From DATCHW01 sp963806045 (GTDB lineage: Bacteria > Bacteroidota > Ignavibacteria > Tepidaquicellales > Tepidaquicellaceae), in the NCBI GenBank assembly GCA_963806045.1, contig CAWDWP010000001.1:682001-746000 (forward strand): a stretch of 64,000 nucleotides of DNA, given 5' to 3'. The notes beneath the pieces were generated by a model. It was given only the letters and a program-made list of their open reading frames with translations, ran no database searches and was not told where the DNA came from. The position numbers and the translations under genes were made by a program. Shown piece after piece: positions 53,415 to 62,922 of this stretch; the first letter of the stretch is position 1; each line of letters begins with the position of its first letter.

Positions 53415-54516
53415 TTGAAGTTAGCTTTAACATACAACGTTAAGAAAGAAATAGAAACACCGGAAACCTTACCAGCAGGGGCTTTACAAGAAGTGTCCTC
53501 TAAAAACAACAGTATAAGTAAATATATTAATAAAAACTTAGTTGAAAATTATCCTGAACGTATTGATGATACATTTGCAGAATGGGATTCATATGAAACA
53601 ATTCATGCAGTACGTGATGCATTTATTTCGAAAGGACATGAAGTAACATTAATCGAAGCAGATGAAAATGCATATGAAAAATTAAAAGAGAACAAACCTG
53701 AATTTGTTTTTAATGTTGCTGAAGGATTCTATGGCGCATCGCGGGAATCACAAATTCCTTCAATACTTGAAATGCTGAATATTCCGTTCACCGGAAGTGA
53801 TTCAATCACGACAGGAATTTGTCACGATAAATCAAGATGCAAAGAAATATTGTCTTACTACAAAGTTCCTAATCCGGATTTTTTTATTACCGATAAAGAA
53901 ATTAAAAATTCCATTAAACTTTCATTTCCGAAATTTGTCAAACCTCTTCATGAAGGTTCATCAAAAGGAATTTATAATTCATCTGTTGTGCACAGCATAA
54001 AAGAACTGAATAGTGAAATAGTAAGAATAAAAGAATCTTATAATCAGTATTCATTGGTTGAAGATTTTCTGAGTGGAAAAGAATTTACTGTTGCTATGCT
54101 TGGTAACGGGGATGACGTGAGAGTATTACCTATAGTAGAAATAAATCTTGACCTTGTTCCGTCTGATTTCAATAAAATATATTCTTACGAAGTGAAATGG
54201 TTTTTTGATACACGCGAAAATCAGCTTGATATATTCTACTGCCCTGCAAGTGTATCAAAAGAAATTATATTCGCAAATTGAAAAAGTATGTAAAGATACT
54301 TTTAAAGTATTAAGAATAAGAGACTGGGCAAGAATTGATATCAGGCTTGACGCAAACAATATTCCTAATGTTATTGAAATAAACCCTCTGCCGGGAATTC
54401 TTCCCGACCCGCAGGATAATTCCTGTTACCCGAAAGCAGCGCGCGAAGTCGGAATGGATTATAATGCAATGCTGAATGCAGTTCTAGGGGAAGCAATTAA
54501 AAGATATAATAATTAA
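53415..54516 (+). CDS. D-Ala-D-Ala-ligase-like ATP-grasp enzyme 1 (one frameshift)
   Basis: Starts at a TTG ('MKLALTYNVKKEIETPETLP'). Ddl-like features are 'PEFVFNVAEGFYG', 'LNIPFTGSDSITTGICHDKS', 'FPKFVKPLHEGSSKGIY' (ATP-grasp Lys) and 'SLVEDFLSGKEFTVAML'. After a +1 break near 54264 come 'RDWARIDIRLDANNIPNVIE' and 'INPLPGILPD', the Mg-binding end. Full length is about 367 residues. True Ddl ligates two D-Ala. The N-terminus here departs from Ddl, and the neighbours (second ligase, GNAT, KamA) suggest another peptide-bond-forming role. Confidence 0.8.
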
Positions 54517-54519
54517 TAA

Positions 54520-55615
54520 ATGAAAATAGATATAATATATAACGATCCTCTGCAATACGCGACCGGAAAAATTTATGATGACGGTAAGACTGATATCGAG
54601 AAAGTTACAGAACCGATTGATATGAGCGAGTATGGTGTTATCGATGAAATGAAAGCAGTTCAGAGAGCTTTAAAACCAAGCGGACATGATGTGAATATTG
54701 TTCCTGTTGCAATTGACATATTAAAATTGATTGACCATCTGAAAAATAATCCGCCTGACATGATATTTAATCTTTGTGAATCTGTCGACGGAGACCCGAC
54801 TCAGGAAATGAATATAGCAGCTTTATTTGAAATTCTGAAAGTTCCTTATACCGGTTCAAGGTCTCTTACTTTAGGAATAGCTCTGAATAAATCGAGAGTG
54901 AAAGAGATTTTAAATTATTATAATATTCCCACCGCTGCTCATTATATTTGTTCAAATGCAAATAAATACAAAGAAGATGGTTTTAAAAAAGTTAAAGGTA
55001 AATTTCCTTTGATTGTGAAACCATCAAGAGAAGATGCAAGCATAGGTATTGATAATGATTCAGTTGTGAGAGATGAAGTTCAACTGAAAAAAAGAATTGA
55101 ATATATTCTTGAAGAGCACAAGCAGCCCGCATTGGTGGAAGAATTTGTAGAGGGAAGAGAAATAAACGTAAGCGTAGTAGGAAATTATAAAAACAGTGAT
55201 GATGATTTAATTGTTTTTCCGATTTCGGAAATTGATTTCACGGGATTGCCGGAAGAATATCCTAAGATAGTCAGCTATAACAGCAAGTGGATGTATAAGA
55301 CTGTTGAATTTGAATTTACAAAAGCTGTTTGTCCCGCAAAAAATATTTCTCCTGAGCTTGAGAAAGAAAATTCAATTTTACGCAAAGCAGGTTTACAAAA
55401 TTGTCGGTGCTTCTGATTATGCAAGAGTTGATTTCAGAGTGAAAGGTGATACGCCTTACGTTCTCGAACTAAATCCTAATCCGGATATTGCATCAGATGT
55501 TGACAGTGATACGGGTTTTACAAGAAGCGGAAAAGCATATGGATGGACTTATGAGGAATTAATTCAAAACATTATTGGTTTTGCAAGTGAAAGATGGGGA
55601 GTAAAAATAAAATGA
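54520..55615 (+). CDS. D-Ala-D-Ala-ligase-like ATP-grasp enzyme 2 (one frameshift)
   Basis: A second, divergent copy 3 bp after the first. 'MIFNLCESVDGDPTQEMN', 'LKVPYTGSRSLTLGIALNKS', 'FPLIVKPSREDASIGIDNDS' and 'ALVEEFVEGREINVSVVG' are the ATP-grasp motifs. A +1 break near 55390 (extra G in CAGG) precedes 'KIVGASDYARVDFRVKGDTP' and 'LELNPNPDIA'. The restored length is about 365. Its stop (TGA) overlaps the GNAT start as ATGA. The pair suggests two successive ATP-driven ligations in one pathway. Confidence 0.8.
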
Positions 55616-56091
55616 TAACTCCTTTGATAAAAGATGACAGAGAAAAAATTTTTAAAATATTGGTTGACACAAATAATTTTAATGAAGATGAAATAGAAAT
55701 TGCGATGGAACTTATTAATGTCTATATAAATGTTGAAGACCAGGAAGATTATGAAATATTTGTCGACAGAAACGAAGAAGATGAAAATCTTATTAATGGT
55801 TATGTTTGTATTGGTCCGAGACCTTTGACAGAAGGAACATACGACCTGTACTGGATAGCAGTGAATCCATCGATTCAATCCCGTGGTGTAGGTTCAAAAT
55901 TAGTCAAACATATTGAAGACCACATAATAAATAAAAACGGAAGGTTAGTCCTGATTGAAACCAGCGGAAAACCTTCATATGAAAAAGAAAGAAAGTTTTA
56001 CGAAAAAAATCAGTATACAAAATTAGTAGAGATAAAAGATTTTTACCGCGAAGCAGATTCATTAGTGATTTACGGGAAGTATCTGCAATGA
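55612..56091 (+). CDS. GNAT-family N-acetyltransferase
   Basis: The start at 55612 (ATGA overlap) is preferred to an upstream ATG at 55594 that lies inside the ligase gene. The 159-residue product has the GNAT core: 'DLYWIAVNPSIQSRGVGSKL' (acetyl-CoA loop Q/RxxGxG) and 'EKERKFYEKNQYTKL' in the last third. The acidic N-terminal part is not recognised. In the ligase-GNAT-KamA order it may acetylate lysine, beta-lysine or a ligation product. The substrate is inferred from neighbours only. Confidence 0.85.
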   Translation: MITPLIKDDREKIFKILVDTNNFNEDEIEIAMELINVYINVEDQEDYEIFVDRNEEDENLINGYVCIGPRPLTEGTYDLYWIAVNPSIQSRGVGSKLVKHIEDHIINKNGRLVLIETSGKPSYEKERKFYEKNQYTKLVEIKDFYREADSLVIYGKYLQ

Positions 56092-56131
56092 TTTTAAAAA
56101 ATAATTACAAAAAAACTAAGGAGAACTCGTA

Positions 56132-57293
56132 ATGGAACTTTGGCAGGAAATGGTGAGACAGAGCGTGCATTCGGTGGATCAGCTTGTCGAGAAGTTCGGA
56201 CTCGACAGGGAAGTAGCAAAAAAACTGGATAGTATTTTTCCAGGCAAGAATAAACCCATACTATTTATCACTAATTCGATATCCGGGAGATCCAATCTGG
56301 AGGCAATGTGTTCCGGACCAGGTTGAACTGGAAGATATTGATGCTCCGGAAGACCCGCTTCACGAAGATGATATGAGTCCTGTTCCGAATATCACGCACA
56401 GATATCCTGACAGAGCTTTATTCCTTGTAACTTCCCAGTGCGGACTCTATTGCAGATTCTGCACGCGGAAAAGGAAAGTCGGAAATTCAAAAAAGATATC
56501 GATGAAAACTCTCGAATCCGCTTTTAATTACCTGGCTCAGCACGAAGAAATTACAGATGTTATAATGTCAGGCGGCGATCCGCTTATGCTTACAGATGAT
56601 ATGCTGGAAAAAATATTACAGCGTTTAAGAGAGATAAAGCACATTCAGATTATCAGGCTTGGCACAAAGATGCCTTGTGTGCTTCCGCACAGAATAACTC
56701 CGAAACTATGCAATATGCTGAAGAAATATCACCCGCTATTTATCAACACGCACTTTAATCACCCGTGGGAAGTAACTGAAGAAAGCAAAAAAGCTACGGC
56801 ATTACTTGCCGACGCAGGAATTCCAATCGGAAATCAGACGGTTCTGATGAAAGGTGTGAATGATAATGCTGATACAATGCGGGAACTGTTCAAGAAATTA
56901 TTATCCATCAGGGTCAGACCATACTATTTATATCAGGCTGATTTGACGAAAGGAGCAAATCATTTCAGAACCCCGATAAGTGTCGGTCTTGAAATTATGG
57001 ATAAACTCAGAGGACATATTTCCGGGCTTGCCGTACCTCAATTTGTTATCGATGCACCCGGCGGCGGCGGAAAAATTCCAATGCTTCCGAATTATGTGAT
57101 TGCCCGCGATGAAGAAAAAATCATCGTTCGAAATTACAAATATGACCTGTTTGAATATCCCGATGTAAGGGAAGATGCGGATATTGCAGACGGCAGGACT
57201 TTTATGCGCAGACAGAAACAAAGAATCAAGCAGCATACACAGGAAGAATTTATCAGAAATCTGGAATTACCTGTAATAAATAGTCCGGATTAA
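56132..57293 (+). CDS. kamA: lysine 2,3-aminomutase (one frameshift)
   Basis: AAGGAG lies 10 bp before the ATG. The first frame covers about 37 residues. One extra G (CCAGG, 56243-56244) breaks it, after which the family sequence resumes as 'ARINPYYLSLIRYPGDPIW'. The radical-SAM cluster motif C103-x3-C107-x2-C110 ('QCGLYCRFCTRKRKVG') is intact, as are 'VIMSGGDPLMLTDDMLEKI' and 'VIDAPGGGGKIPMLPNY'. The enzyme interconverts L-lysine and L-beta-lysine with SAM, an Fe-S cluster and PLP. The restored length, about 387 residues, is near that of known KamA (about 416). Confidence 0.9.
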
Positions 57294-57333
57294 ATTCAAA
57301 GTTACAGTTATATATAGAATGTTTAACTAATAG

Positions 57334-57370
57334 AACTGCCCGGGAAACGTGTTTTCCGGGCAGTTTTTTA
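57334..57370 (+). terminator. intrinsic terminator of kamA cluster
   Basis: AACTGCCCGGGAAA pairs, apart from one unpaired C, with TTTCCGGGCAGTT, followed by TTTTATT. It lies 41 bp after kamA and closes the two-ligase/GNAT/kamA unit. Confidence 0.9.
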
Positions 57371-57482
57371 TTATAATAGGGGAGGAAACAGTTTTTTCAT
57401 ATGAAGTGAAACCTTTTCAGGAATTAACAGTCATAACAAGTAGAAACAATTTTAAAACTAAAAAATATAAAAGGAGAAAATC

Positions 57483-57881
57483 ATGTCATTCTTAGAGAAT
57501 TTGATCCCAATATTCGCTATAGTATTTACATTTGGTATTCCCGGTTTAATAATCTTCTGGGCTATATATACAAAGCACAGAGAAAGAATGAGATTAATTG
57601 AAAAAGGTGTCACACCTGAAGATGCAAAAAAATACTTTAATGTAACTCCAATCAGATACCGGAACAATTTTTCCTCACTAAAATTCGGAATTATTCTATT
57701 ATTCCTGGGTTTAGGAATCTTTCTGGCTAATCTTCTGAGTGAAATTTATAATTTCGGAGATGGAGTCCTTTTTGGATTAGTAATATTATTTATTGGTGCA
57801 GGATTTCTTGTTTATTATGCAATTGTGTCCAGAGCAACGAAAAATTTAGCTGCTGCCGAAAAAATTTCCGAAAAAAATTAA
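57483..57881 (+). CDS. DUF6249-like membrane protein
   Basis: A 132-residue protein with an N-terminal helix (about 5-25), 'KHRERMRLIEKGVTPEDAKK' (the DUF6249 hallmark) and two more helices (about 62-80 and 90-112). AAAGGAGAAAATC gives a strong ribosome-binding site. It is the first of four genes with a DUF4097 protein, an ECF sigma factor and a membrane protein, a set often found together. Probably part of an envelope-stress regulator. Confidence 0.8.
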   Translation: MSFLENLIPIFAIVFTFGIPGLIIFWAIYTKHRERMRLIEKGVTPEDAKKYFNVTPIRYRNNFSSLKFGIILLFLGLGIFLANLLSEIYNFGDGVLFGLVILFIGAGFLVYYAIVSRATKNLAAAEKISEKN

Positions 57882-57891
57882 TATTACGAAT

Positions 57892-58704
57892 ATGAAAAAT
57901 ATCAAAATAGGTTCAAAAGGAAAATCATTAATACTAATTATTTTTGTTACATTATTATCATTATCAATTTCGGGGTGTAGTTTATTCCAGAAGCGATATG
58001 AAAAAACCGAAAAAAAGGAATTCCAGATATCCGCATCTGGCAAGACAAAATTGGTGATTGACAATAAGAACGGTGATATCTCTATAAAAAGAAGTTCTTC
58101 TGACAGCACTATACTTGTAATTGCTGAAACCACTTCATATCTCACTAAAAAAGAGTTAAATGAAAATATTAACAGGTTTGAATTTTTATTGGACACTATA
58201 TCAAGCGAAATCAGAATATCCACAAAATCGAGTGTTTTCGAAAGGGATTTCGTTGATTTTGGTCACAGAAAAAGCAACACAGTAGACTATACGGTATATT
58301 TACCTCCGAAAATTGAAGCTAACATATCAAACGTTAACGGTAAATTTACGGCTTCTAATGTCTCAAATGATTTAACCGGGGAAACGGTTAATGGAAATAT
58401 AAATATTGAAAAGACAAGCGGTTTGTTAAAGCTTGAAACAACAAACGGAAAAATTACTGCGGTGATTGATTCAACAAAAGGTTTTAATATTGAGACAGTG
58501 AATGGCAGTATTAATCTGAAATTATCACCCGCAGTATCGGGTAAGTTTGATTTAGATTGGGTAAACGGAAGCTTAAAATATGATGATTTTAATTTTCAGA
58601 ATGTTTATAAAGAAAAACGGTCTTTTAAAGCTAAACTCGGGAATTCAGATTCGGAAATTAAAGTTAGCACTGTAAACGGAAGCATAAAAATACAGAAACA
58701 ATAA
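57892..58704 (+). CDS. DUF4097 putative adhesin lipoprotein
   Basis: A 270-residue protein. The lipoprotein signal ends 'SISGC' (about residue 30). The rest is a right-handed beta-helix type repeat: 'LVIDNKNGDISIKRS', 'ETVNGNINIEKTSGLLKLET', 'TNGKITAVID', 'ETVNGSINLKL', 'TVNGSIKIQ', matching DUF4097. It lies 10 bp after DUF6249 and 7 bp before the sigma factor. It may be the regulated or sensing envelope part of this system. Confidence 0.85.
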   Translation: MKNIKIGSKGKSLILIIFVTLLSLSISGCSLFQKRYEKTEKKEFQISASGKTKLVIDNKNGDISIKRSSSDSTILVIAETTSYLTKKELNENINRFEFLLDTISSEIRISTKSSVFERDFVDFGHRKSNTVDYTVYLPPKIEANISNVNGKFTASNVSNDLTGETVNGNINIEKTSGLLKLETTNGKITAVIDSTKGFNIETVNGSINLKLSPAVSGKFDLDWVNGSLKYDDFNFQNVYKEKRSFKAKLGNSDSEIKVSTVNGSIKIQKQ

Positions 58705-58711
58705 TTATTAA

Positions 58712-59362
58712 GTGACTGAATTGACAGATATCGAAATCATATATAAAATTAAGTCCGGTGAAATCAATTTATTCAAGGAACTTGTCCTTAGATATAAGGA
58801 CAAGTCCTTCTCTTTAATTATGAAAATACTGAAAAACAGGAACGAATCCGAAGACTGCCTTCAGGAGGTTTTTATAAAAATATTTAATTCGATAATGTCA
58901 GGGAGCTTTGAGGAAAAATCAAAATTTTCCACATATATTTACAGCATCGTTTATAATACTACTATAGACTATTATAAAAAGAATAAAAAGAAAACATTTA
59001 ACATAGTTTCGATTGATGTTAATGATTCGAATTATAAGATAGGGGACGAGCTGACGGTGAATTTTAACGATAGTCTTGTTGAAAAAGAATTATATTCTTC
59101 AGGCAGTGAATATAATCCTGACCAGAAATTGACTCAGAAAGAAATTTCAACTATAATTTCGGAATATCTGAAAAATATTCCGGAACATTATTCCGTGATA
59201 CTGAATATGTTTTATATAAATGAGCTGTCCTATGAAGAAATTTCGAAAATCCTGAATCTTCCGCTGGGTACGATAAAAAACAGAATATTCAGAGCAAAAG
59301 ACAAACTGAAAGAATTACTTTTAAAACGAATAACCGCTGAAGAATTACTGGATTATGTTTGA
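58712..59362 (+). CDS. ECF-type RNA polymerase sigma factor
   Basis: A 216-residue protein starting at a GTG. Region 2: 'LFKELVLRYKDKSFSLIMKI' and 'NESEDCLQEVFIKIFNSI'. Region 4: 'YSVILNMFYINELSYEEISK' and 'LNLPLGTIKNRIFRAKDKL', the DNA-binding helix-turn-helix. The linker (about 95-140) is long and polar. It overlaps the next ORF only if that one starts at 59355. It probably directs its own operon in response to an envelope signal, as ECF factors do. Confidence 0.9.
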   Translation: MTELTDIEIIYKIKSGEINLFKELVLRYKDKSFSLIMKILKNRNESEDCLQEVFIKIFNSIMSGSFEEKSKFSTYIYSIVYNTTIDYYKKNKKKTFNIVSIDVNDSNYKIGDELTVNFNDSLVEKELYSSGSEYNPDQKLTQKEISTIISEYLKNIPEHYSVILNMFYINELSYEEISKILNLPLGTIKNRIFRAKDKLKELLLKRITAEELLDYV

Positions 59363-59393
59363 ATTAATTTTTAATTTCTTAAACGGAGCCGAA

Positions 59394-59825
59394 ATGAGCA
59401 AAGAAAATAATATAGAAAGTTTATTGGACCAGAGGATAAAGAATTCTCTTAATACTGAGACTTCCGAAATGTTTCCTGACGAAGTGATGAAAAGGATTTT
59501 TCTGAATTTGGAATTCGAAAAGGAAGATAAAAAAACCTTTAAATTTGCGGGAATAATAAGTGCGTCGGTTGTGGCTGTAATGTTCATTTTTGCTGCTTCT
59601 ATAAGCACTCTGATAGGAGTCAGCTCAGGTGAGGATACCGCTGCTGAAACAGATAGTTTTGTTCAGAATATTTATAATTTCTTATCCAATGCTTCTTCAC
59701 ATTTATTTTCGATGATTGGCATACAGGGAACAGCTGATTCACTATTGTATATTGTTCTGATATCATTCGTTATCCTTATTTTCTTTTTTGCCGACAGAAT
59801 TATTCTAGGAAAAAGAAATCAGTAA
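59394..59825 (+). CDS. membrane protein downstream of sigma factor, probable anti-sigma
   Basis: I take the ATG at 59394, with GGAG upstream, giving 143 residues. An ATG at 59355 would add 13. The cytoplasmic N-terminal part (residues 1-50, charged, helical) is followed by one helix (about 52-72) and, after an extracytoplasmic loop, a second helix (about 117-135). Position and topology fit an anti-sigma factor. I see no zinc-binding anti-sigma motif (HxxxCxxC), so it is not of that class. Confidence 0.6.
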   Translation: MSKENNIESLLDQRIKNSLNTETSEMFPDEVMKRIFLNLEFEKEDKKTFKFAGIISASVVAVMFIFAASISTLIGVSSGEDTAAETDSFVQNIYNFLSNASSHLFSMIGIQGTADSLLYIVLISFVILIFFFADRIILGKRNQ

Positions 59826-60027
59826 ATACTCAAAAAACATTAAATAAATTACTTTCCGTTTTATTAAAACGCATTAGCTGCAAAAATTAACGACCGCTAT
59901 TCTTCCAAAAAAACCTTTAATTGCGGGATTTGGATTTTTTTGTGAATTAATAAACATTGAAATATTATTTTTCTATATGTATATTAAACTGGATAAAAAT
60001 TTATACTCGAATAAAAAAAATTCTATT

Positions 60028-60522
60028 ATGAATAAAAAACTATTACAAAAATTTGTCCTGAAATTCTTCCCTTTACTTATCATAATTGCAGTAATTGCGT
60101 CTTTTCCATTCCTTGGTACTCAATGTAGTCAGTTTATTAATGGAGAAACTCTAACACAAAATGATTTTTATGCTACATGGGCTTTGCAAAGACAAACAGG
60201 GCAGTTAATAGATATATGTCCGGGTGAAAGGGTTAAGTATGGGAGCGATAATTATGCAGGTCTTACGTGCCCTCCATATACAGATACTCTACAGAGAGCA
60301 TACCTAATAGATTTAAATCAAAAGATACTTACTTATACTGCCACTCAGGTTTCTTACAGGTATACTTTAAAAGATAGTGCCGGAGGGAAGTGTTTAAACT
60401 TATATGGAATAAACGTGAACAGGAATTTATTTTATCAAAAATTGCCTGCAAATTTAAATCCAGACATTGGCTCGACTAAAAATGGTGCATCATTAAATTC
60501 TTCGGAATTTATTAAAAAATAA
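60028..60522 (+). CDS. lipocalin-like secreted protein, hypothetical
   Basis: I take the ATG at 60028. The frame is open upstream to 59977, but the signal peptide ('FFPLLIIIAVIASFPFLGTQ') sits best with 60028. The 164-residue product has a beta-rich body starting 'NDFYATWALQRQTGQLID' and repeats such as 'LTYTATQVSYRYTLKDSAG', in the style of lipocalin-like domains of Bacteroidota. It has three cysteines beyond the signal. Family assignment is weak. It precedes the metalloprotease by 26 bp. Confidence 0.55.
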   Translation: MNKKLLQKFVLKFFPLLIIIAVIASFPFLGTQCSQFINGETLTQNDFYATWALQRQTGQLIDICPGERVKYGSDNYAGLTCPPYTDTLQRAYLIDLNQKILTYTATQVSYRYTLKDSAGGKCLNLYGINVNRNLFYQKLPANLNPDIGSTKNGASLNSSEFIKK

Positions 60523-60548
60523 ATCAAAAAAATTGAATTGAAGAGATA

Positions 60549-62300
60549 ATGAAAAATTTATTACAATCCTTATTATTGATTGCTGTTGTAATTTTAGCAG
60601 TATTTGCCATAGGTTCTTCACTTGATGAAAATCAGGAGAATAAACCGTTCATTCCCGGAAAGATAATTAATAATATTAAAAAAATATCGGAAGAGATTAA
60701 TTCCATCAAGCTTTTTAAGAATTTTGAAGATGTAAGTATATTCAAATTTAAAACGAATCCGGGAAACTCAAAACAGCAAGCCGAGGTTTTGAAAAAAGCT
60801 TCCAACCTAACAATAAATAAAGAAGCACTCAGAAATATTTTATCATTCCCTAAAGAAAATATTGTATTCAAAATACCTGTTTCAGGAACCGGTTATGTTG
60901 AGCTGGAATTGACCCGTACTAAAGTCTTCTCAGGTGATGCAAAATTTTCAACTATATCATCTTCCGGCAAATCAACTTATGATTATATACCGGGAATTTA
61001 TTATAAAGGGATAATAAAAGGTGATAATAATTCTCTTGCCGCAATAAGTATTTTTGAGAACAATGTTATAGGAATCATTTCGGACAGAGGCGGAAATTAC
61101 ACACTTGGAAAAGTTGATAACAAACCAAATGGTGCAAGTGAAGATTATGTATTTTATAAGGAATCCGACCTTAAAATAAAAAATAAATTTGTGTGTAAAG
61201 TAAATGATTACGATGAGAAAATCGCAAAAACAACACAAAAAGCTATTCAAAATTTAGCAAAGGTCAAAGAAAATAATCCGGATTATGTAAATTCAACGGT
61301 TCCGATTAAAGTATATTTCGAAGCAGATTATTCAATGTATCAAAAGTATAATCTCTACCCGAGACAAGTATTTGATGTTTTATCTGCGGAATTCAATTTT
61401 ATTAATGCGCTTTATCAAAATGAACAGATTCCCACTGAATTGAGTGAAGTAGGTGTCTGGACTTCATTTGATCCATATATGTTTTTTAATGATTCTTATT
61501 CTATACTTTTAGAATTCGGAGCAAATAACAGAGATAATTTTTATGGAAATATCGCACAGCTTGTTTCAGTAGGGCATGATCAGGTTTTGGGTGGAATAGC
61601 ATGGATTAATGTTTTATGCCTGCCGTATAATCCTCAGGATTCATCAGGAAGGTTTTCTTTTGCTAATATTGATACTCTCCTTTATGGATATCCGAGTTAT
61701 ACCTGGAATGTAGAAGTGATGACACACGAAATGGGACATAACATAGGTTCGAAGCATACTCATGCATGCGTCTGGCCCACCGCTCCGGGTGTAATAGGTG
61801 CGATAGATTCCTGTTATTATGCCGAAGGAAATTGTTTTTCACAAACTCAGCAGAATTATCAAGGAACAATAATGAGCTATTGCCATTTAAACGGCGCTAT
61901 AAATTTCGCTCTTGGTTTTGGTCCATTACCCGGTGATACGATAAGATATACATACAGTTTAGCAAGCTGTTTACTTTCGTATGTTCATTCTTCCGAATTG
62001 CCAAATACATTCGAACTAATGCAGAATTTTCCAAACCCATTTAATCCCGTTACCAAAATCGGATATGCTGTCCCTAAAGATGCCTATATATCACTTAAGA
62101 TTTATGATATAACCGGAAGAGAAATTGCATCATTGGTTAATCATCGTTTTTATTCTGCCGGCGTTTATAATGTCAGTTTCAGCGCATCTGATTATTCACT
62201 TGCCAGCGGTGTGTATTTTTACAAGTTAGTAGCATTTGATGCTTCAAATCCTCAAAGCAATCTGTTCACTCAGGTTAAGAAGATGATATTAACAAAATAA
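60549..62300 (+). CDS. M12B-like zinc metalloprotease with T9SS sorting domain
   Basis: A 583-residue protein. The signal peptide is at 4-20, followed by a propeptide-like region. The catalytic motif HEMGHNIGSKH (HExxHxxGxxH, about residue 392) and the Met-turn 'GTIMSYCH' mark a metzincin of the reprolysin/M12B type. Six to eight cysteines surround it. The last 90 residues are a T9SS sorting domain ('LMQNFPNPFNPVTKIGYAVP'). It is exported and probably surface-bound, where it digests protein. No palindromic insert is present in this sorting domain, unlike the other two. Confidence 0.92.
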   Translation: MKNLLQSLLLIAVVILAVFAIGSSLDENQENKPFIPGKIINNIKKISEEINSIKLFKNFEDVSIFKFKTNPGNSKQQAEVLKKASNLTINKEALRNILSFPKENIVFKIPVSGTGYVELELTRTKVFSGDAKFSTISSSGKSTYDYIPGIYYKGIIKGDNNSLAAISIFENNVIGIISDRGGNYTLGKVDNKPNGASEDYVFYKESDLKIKNKFVCKVNDYDEKIAKTTQKAIQNLAKVKENNPDYVNSTVPIKVYFEADYSMYQKYNLYPRQVFDVLSAEFNFINALYQNEQIPTELSEVGVWTSFDPYMFFNDSYSILLEFGANNRDNFYGNIAQLVSVGHDQVLGGIAWINVLCLPYNPQDSSGRFSFANIDTLLYGYPSYTWNVEVMTHEMGHNIGSKHTHACVWPTAPGVIGAIDSCYYAEGNCFSQTQQNYQGTIMSYCHLNGAINFALGFGPLPGDTIRYTYSLASCLLSYVHSSELPNTFELMQNFPNPFNPVTKIGYAVPKDAYISLKIYDITGREIASLVNHRFYSAGVYNVSFSASDYSLASGVYFYKLVAFDASNPQSNLFTQVKKMILTK

Positions 62301-62312
62301 ATATTACAAAAA

Positions 62313-62756
62313 ATGAAAAGACTGAAGTTACCTGTTTTTTTGATAATTTTATTTCTGCAGCTTGGCTGTAATTCGGGTAAGGTTGAATATGCAGATATAA
62401 ATTTCAATAAACCTGATGAATATACTTTTAAAATGGAAGATAATGCTATGGTAAAACTTGCAGAAGGAACATTGACCATAACAGATATCAAGGATTCAAC
62501 TATTTCAGGTAATTATATTTTTTCAAAAGTTTACAATGAAAACTTTCCCGGATTCAATACGATGAAAGGAAATTTTTCCGGTTATTTTAGTGATTCGGGC
62601 ACTAAGGTGTTCCTGAATATGAATCCGAAAATAAGCGATAATAATGTTTTTGTTAATTTATATAAAACCAGTACATCGTATTATGGTGAGTGGAGGCATT
62701 CAACCATGACAGGAAAAGGTTCAGGCGGCAACTTCTGGATTTTTAAAGTCAAATAG
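62313..62756 (+). CDS. hypothetical lipoprotein
   Basis: A 147-residue protein. The lipoprotein signal ends 'LQLGC' (about residue 19). The body is beta-rich ('NAMVKLAEGTLTITDIKDST', 'FNTMKGNFSGYFSDSG', 'STMTGKGSGGNFWIFKVK'), with no motif that I know. It starts 12 bp after the protease stop and is likely co-transcribed. A terminator follows its stop. Confidence 0.65.
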   Translation: MKRLKLPVFLIILFLQLGCNSGKVEYADINFNKPDEYTFKMEDNAMVKLAEGTLTITDIKDSTISGNYIFSKVYNENFPGFNTMKGNFSGYFSDSGTKVFLNMNPKISDNNVFVNLYKTSTSYYGEWRHSTMTGKGSGGNFWIFKVK

Positions 62757-62807
62757 TAATCGGAATATAATTTATCTTTTTATTAAATATAATTAGATTT
62801 TTATCTA

Positions 62808-62841
62808 TCACCCCCAATGTCTTCATCGGGGGTGAATTTTT
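62808..62841 (+). terminator. intrinsic terminator
   Basis: TCACCCCC pairs with GGGGGTGA over a 12-nt loop, then AATTTTTAT. It ends the protease-lipoprotein transcript. Confidence 0.85.
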
Positions 62842-62922
62842 ATATATTAGCATTCCCATTCCAAAAAAATAAATTTTAAGTTACTGATAGAATATTTATC
62901 TTAAATAACTTATAATTTAACG

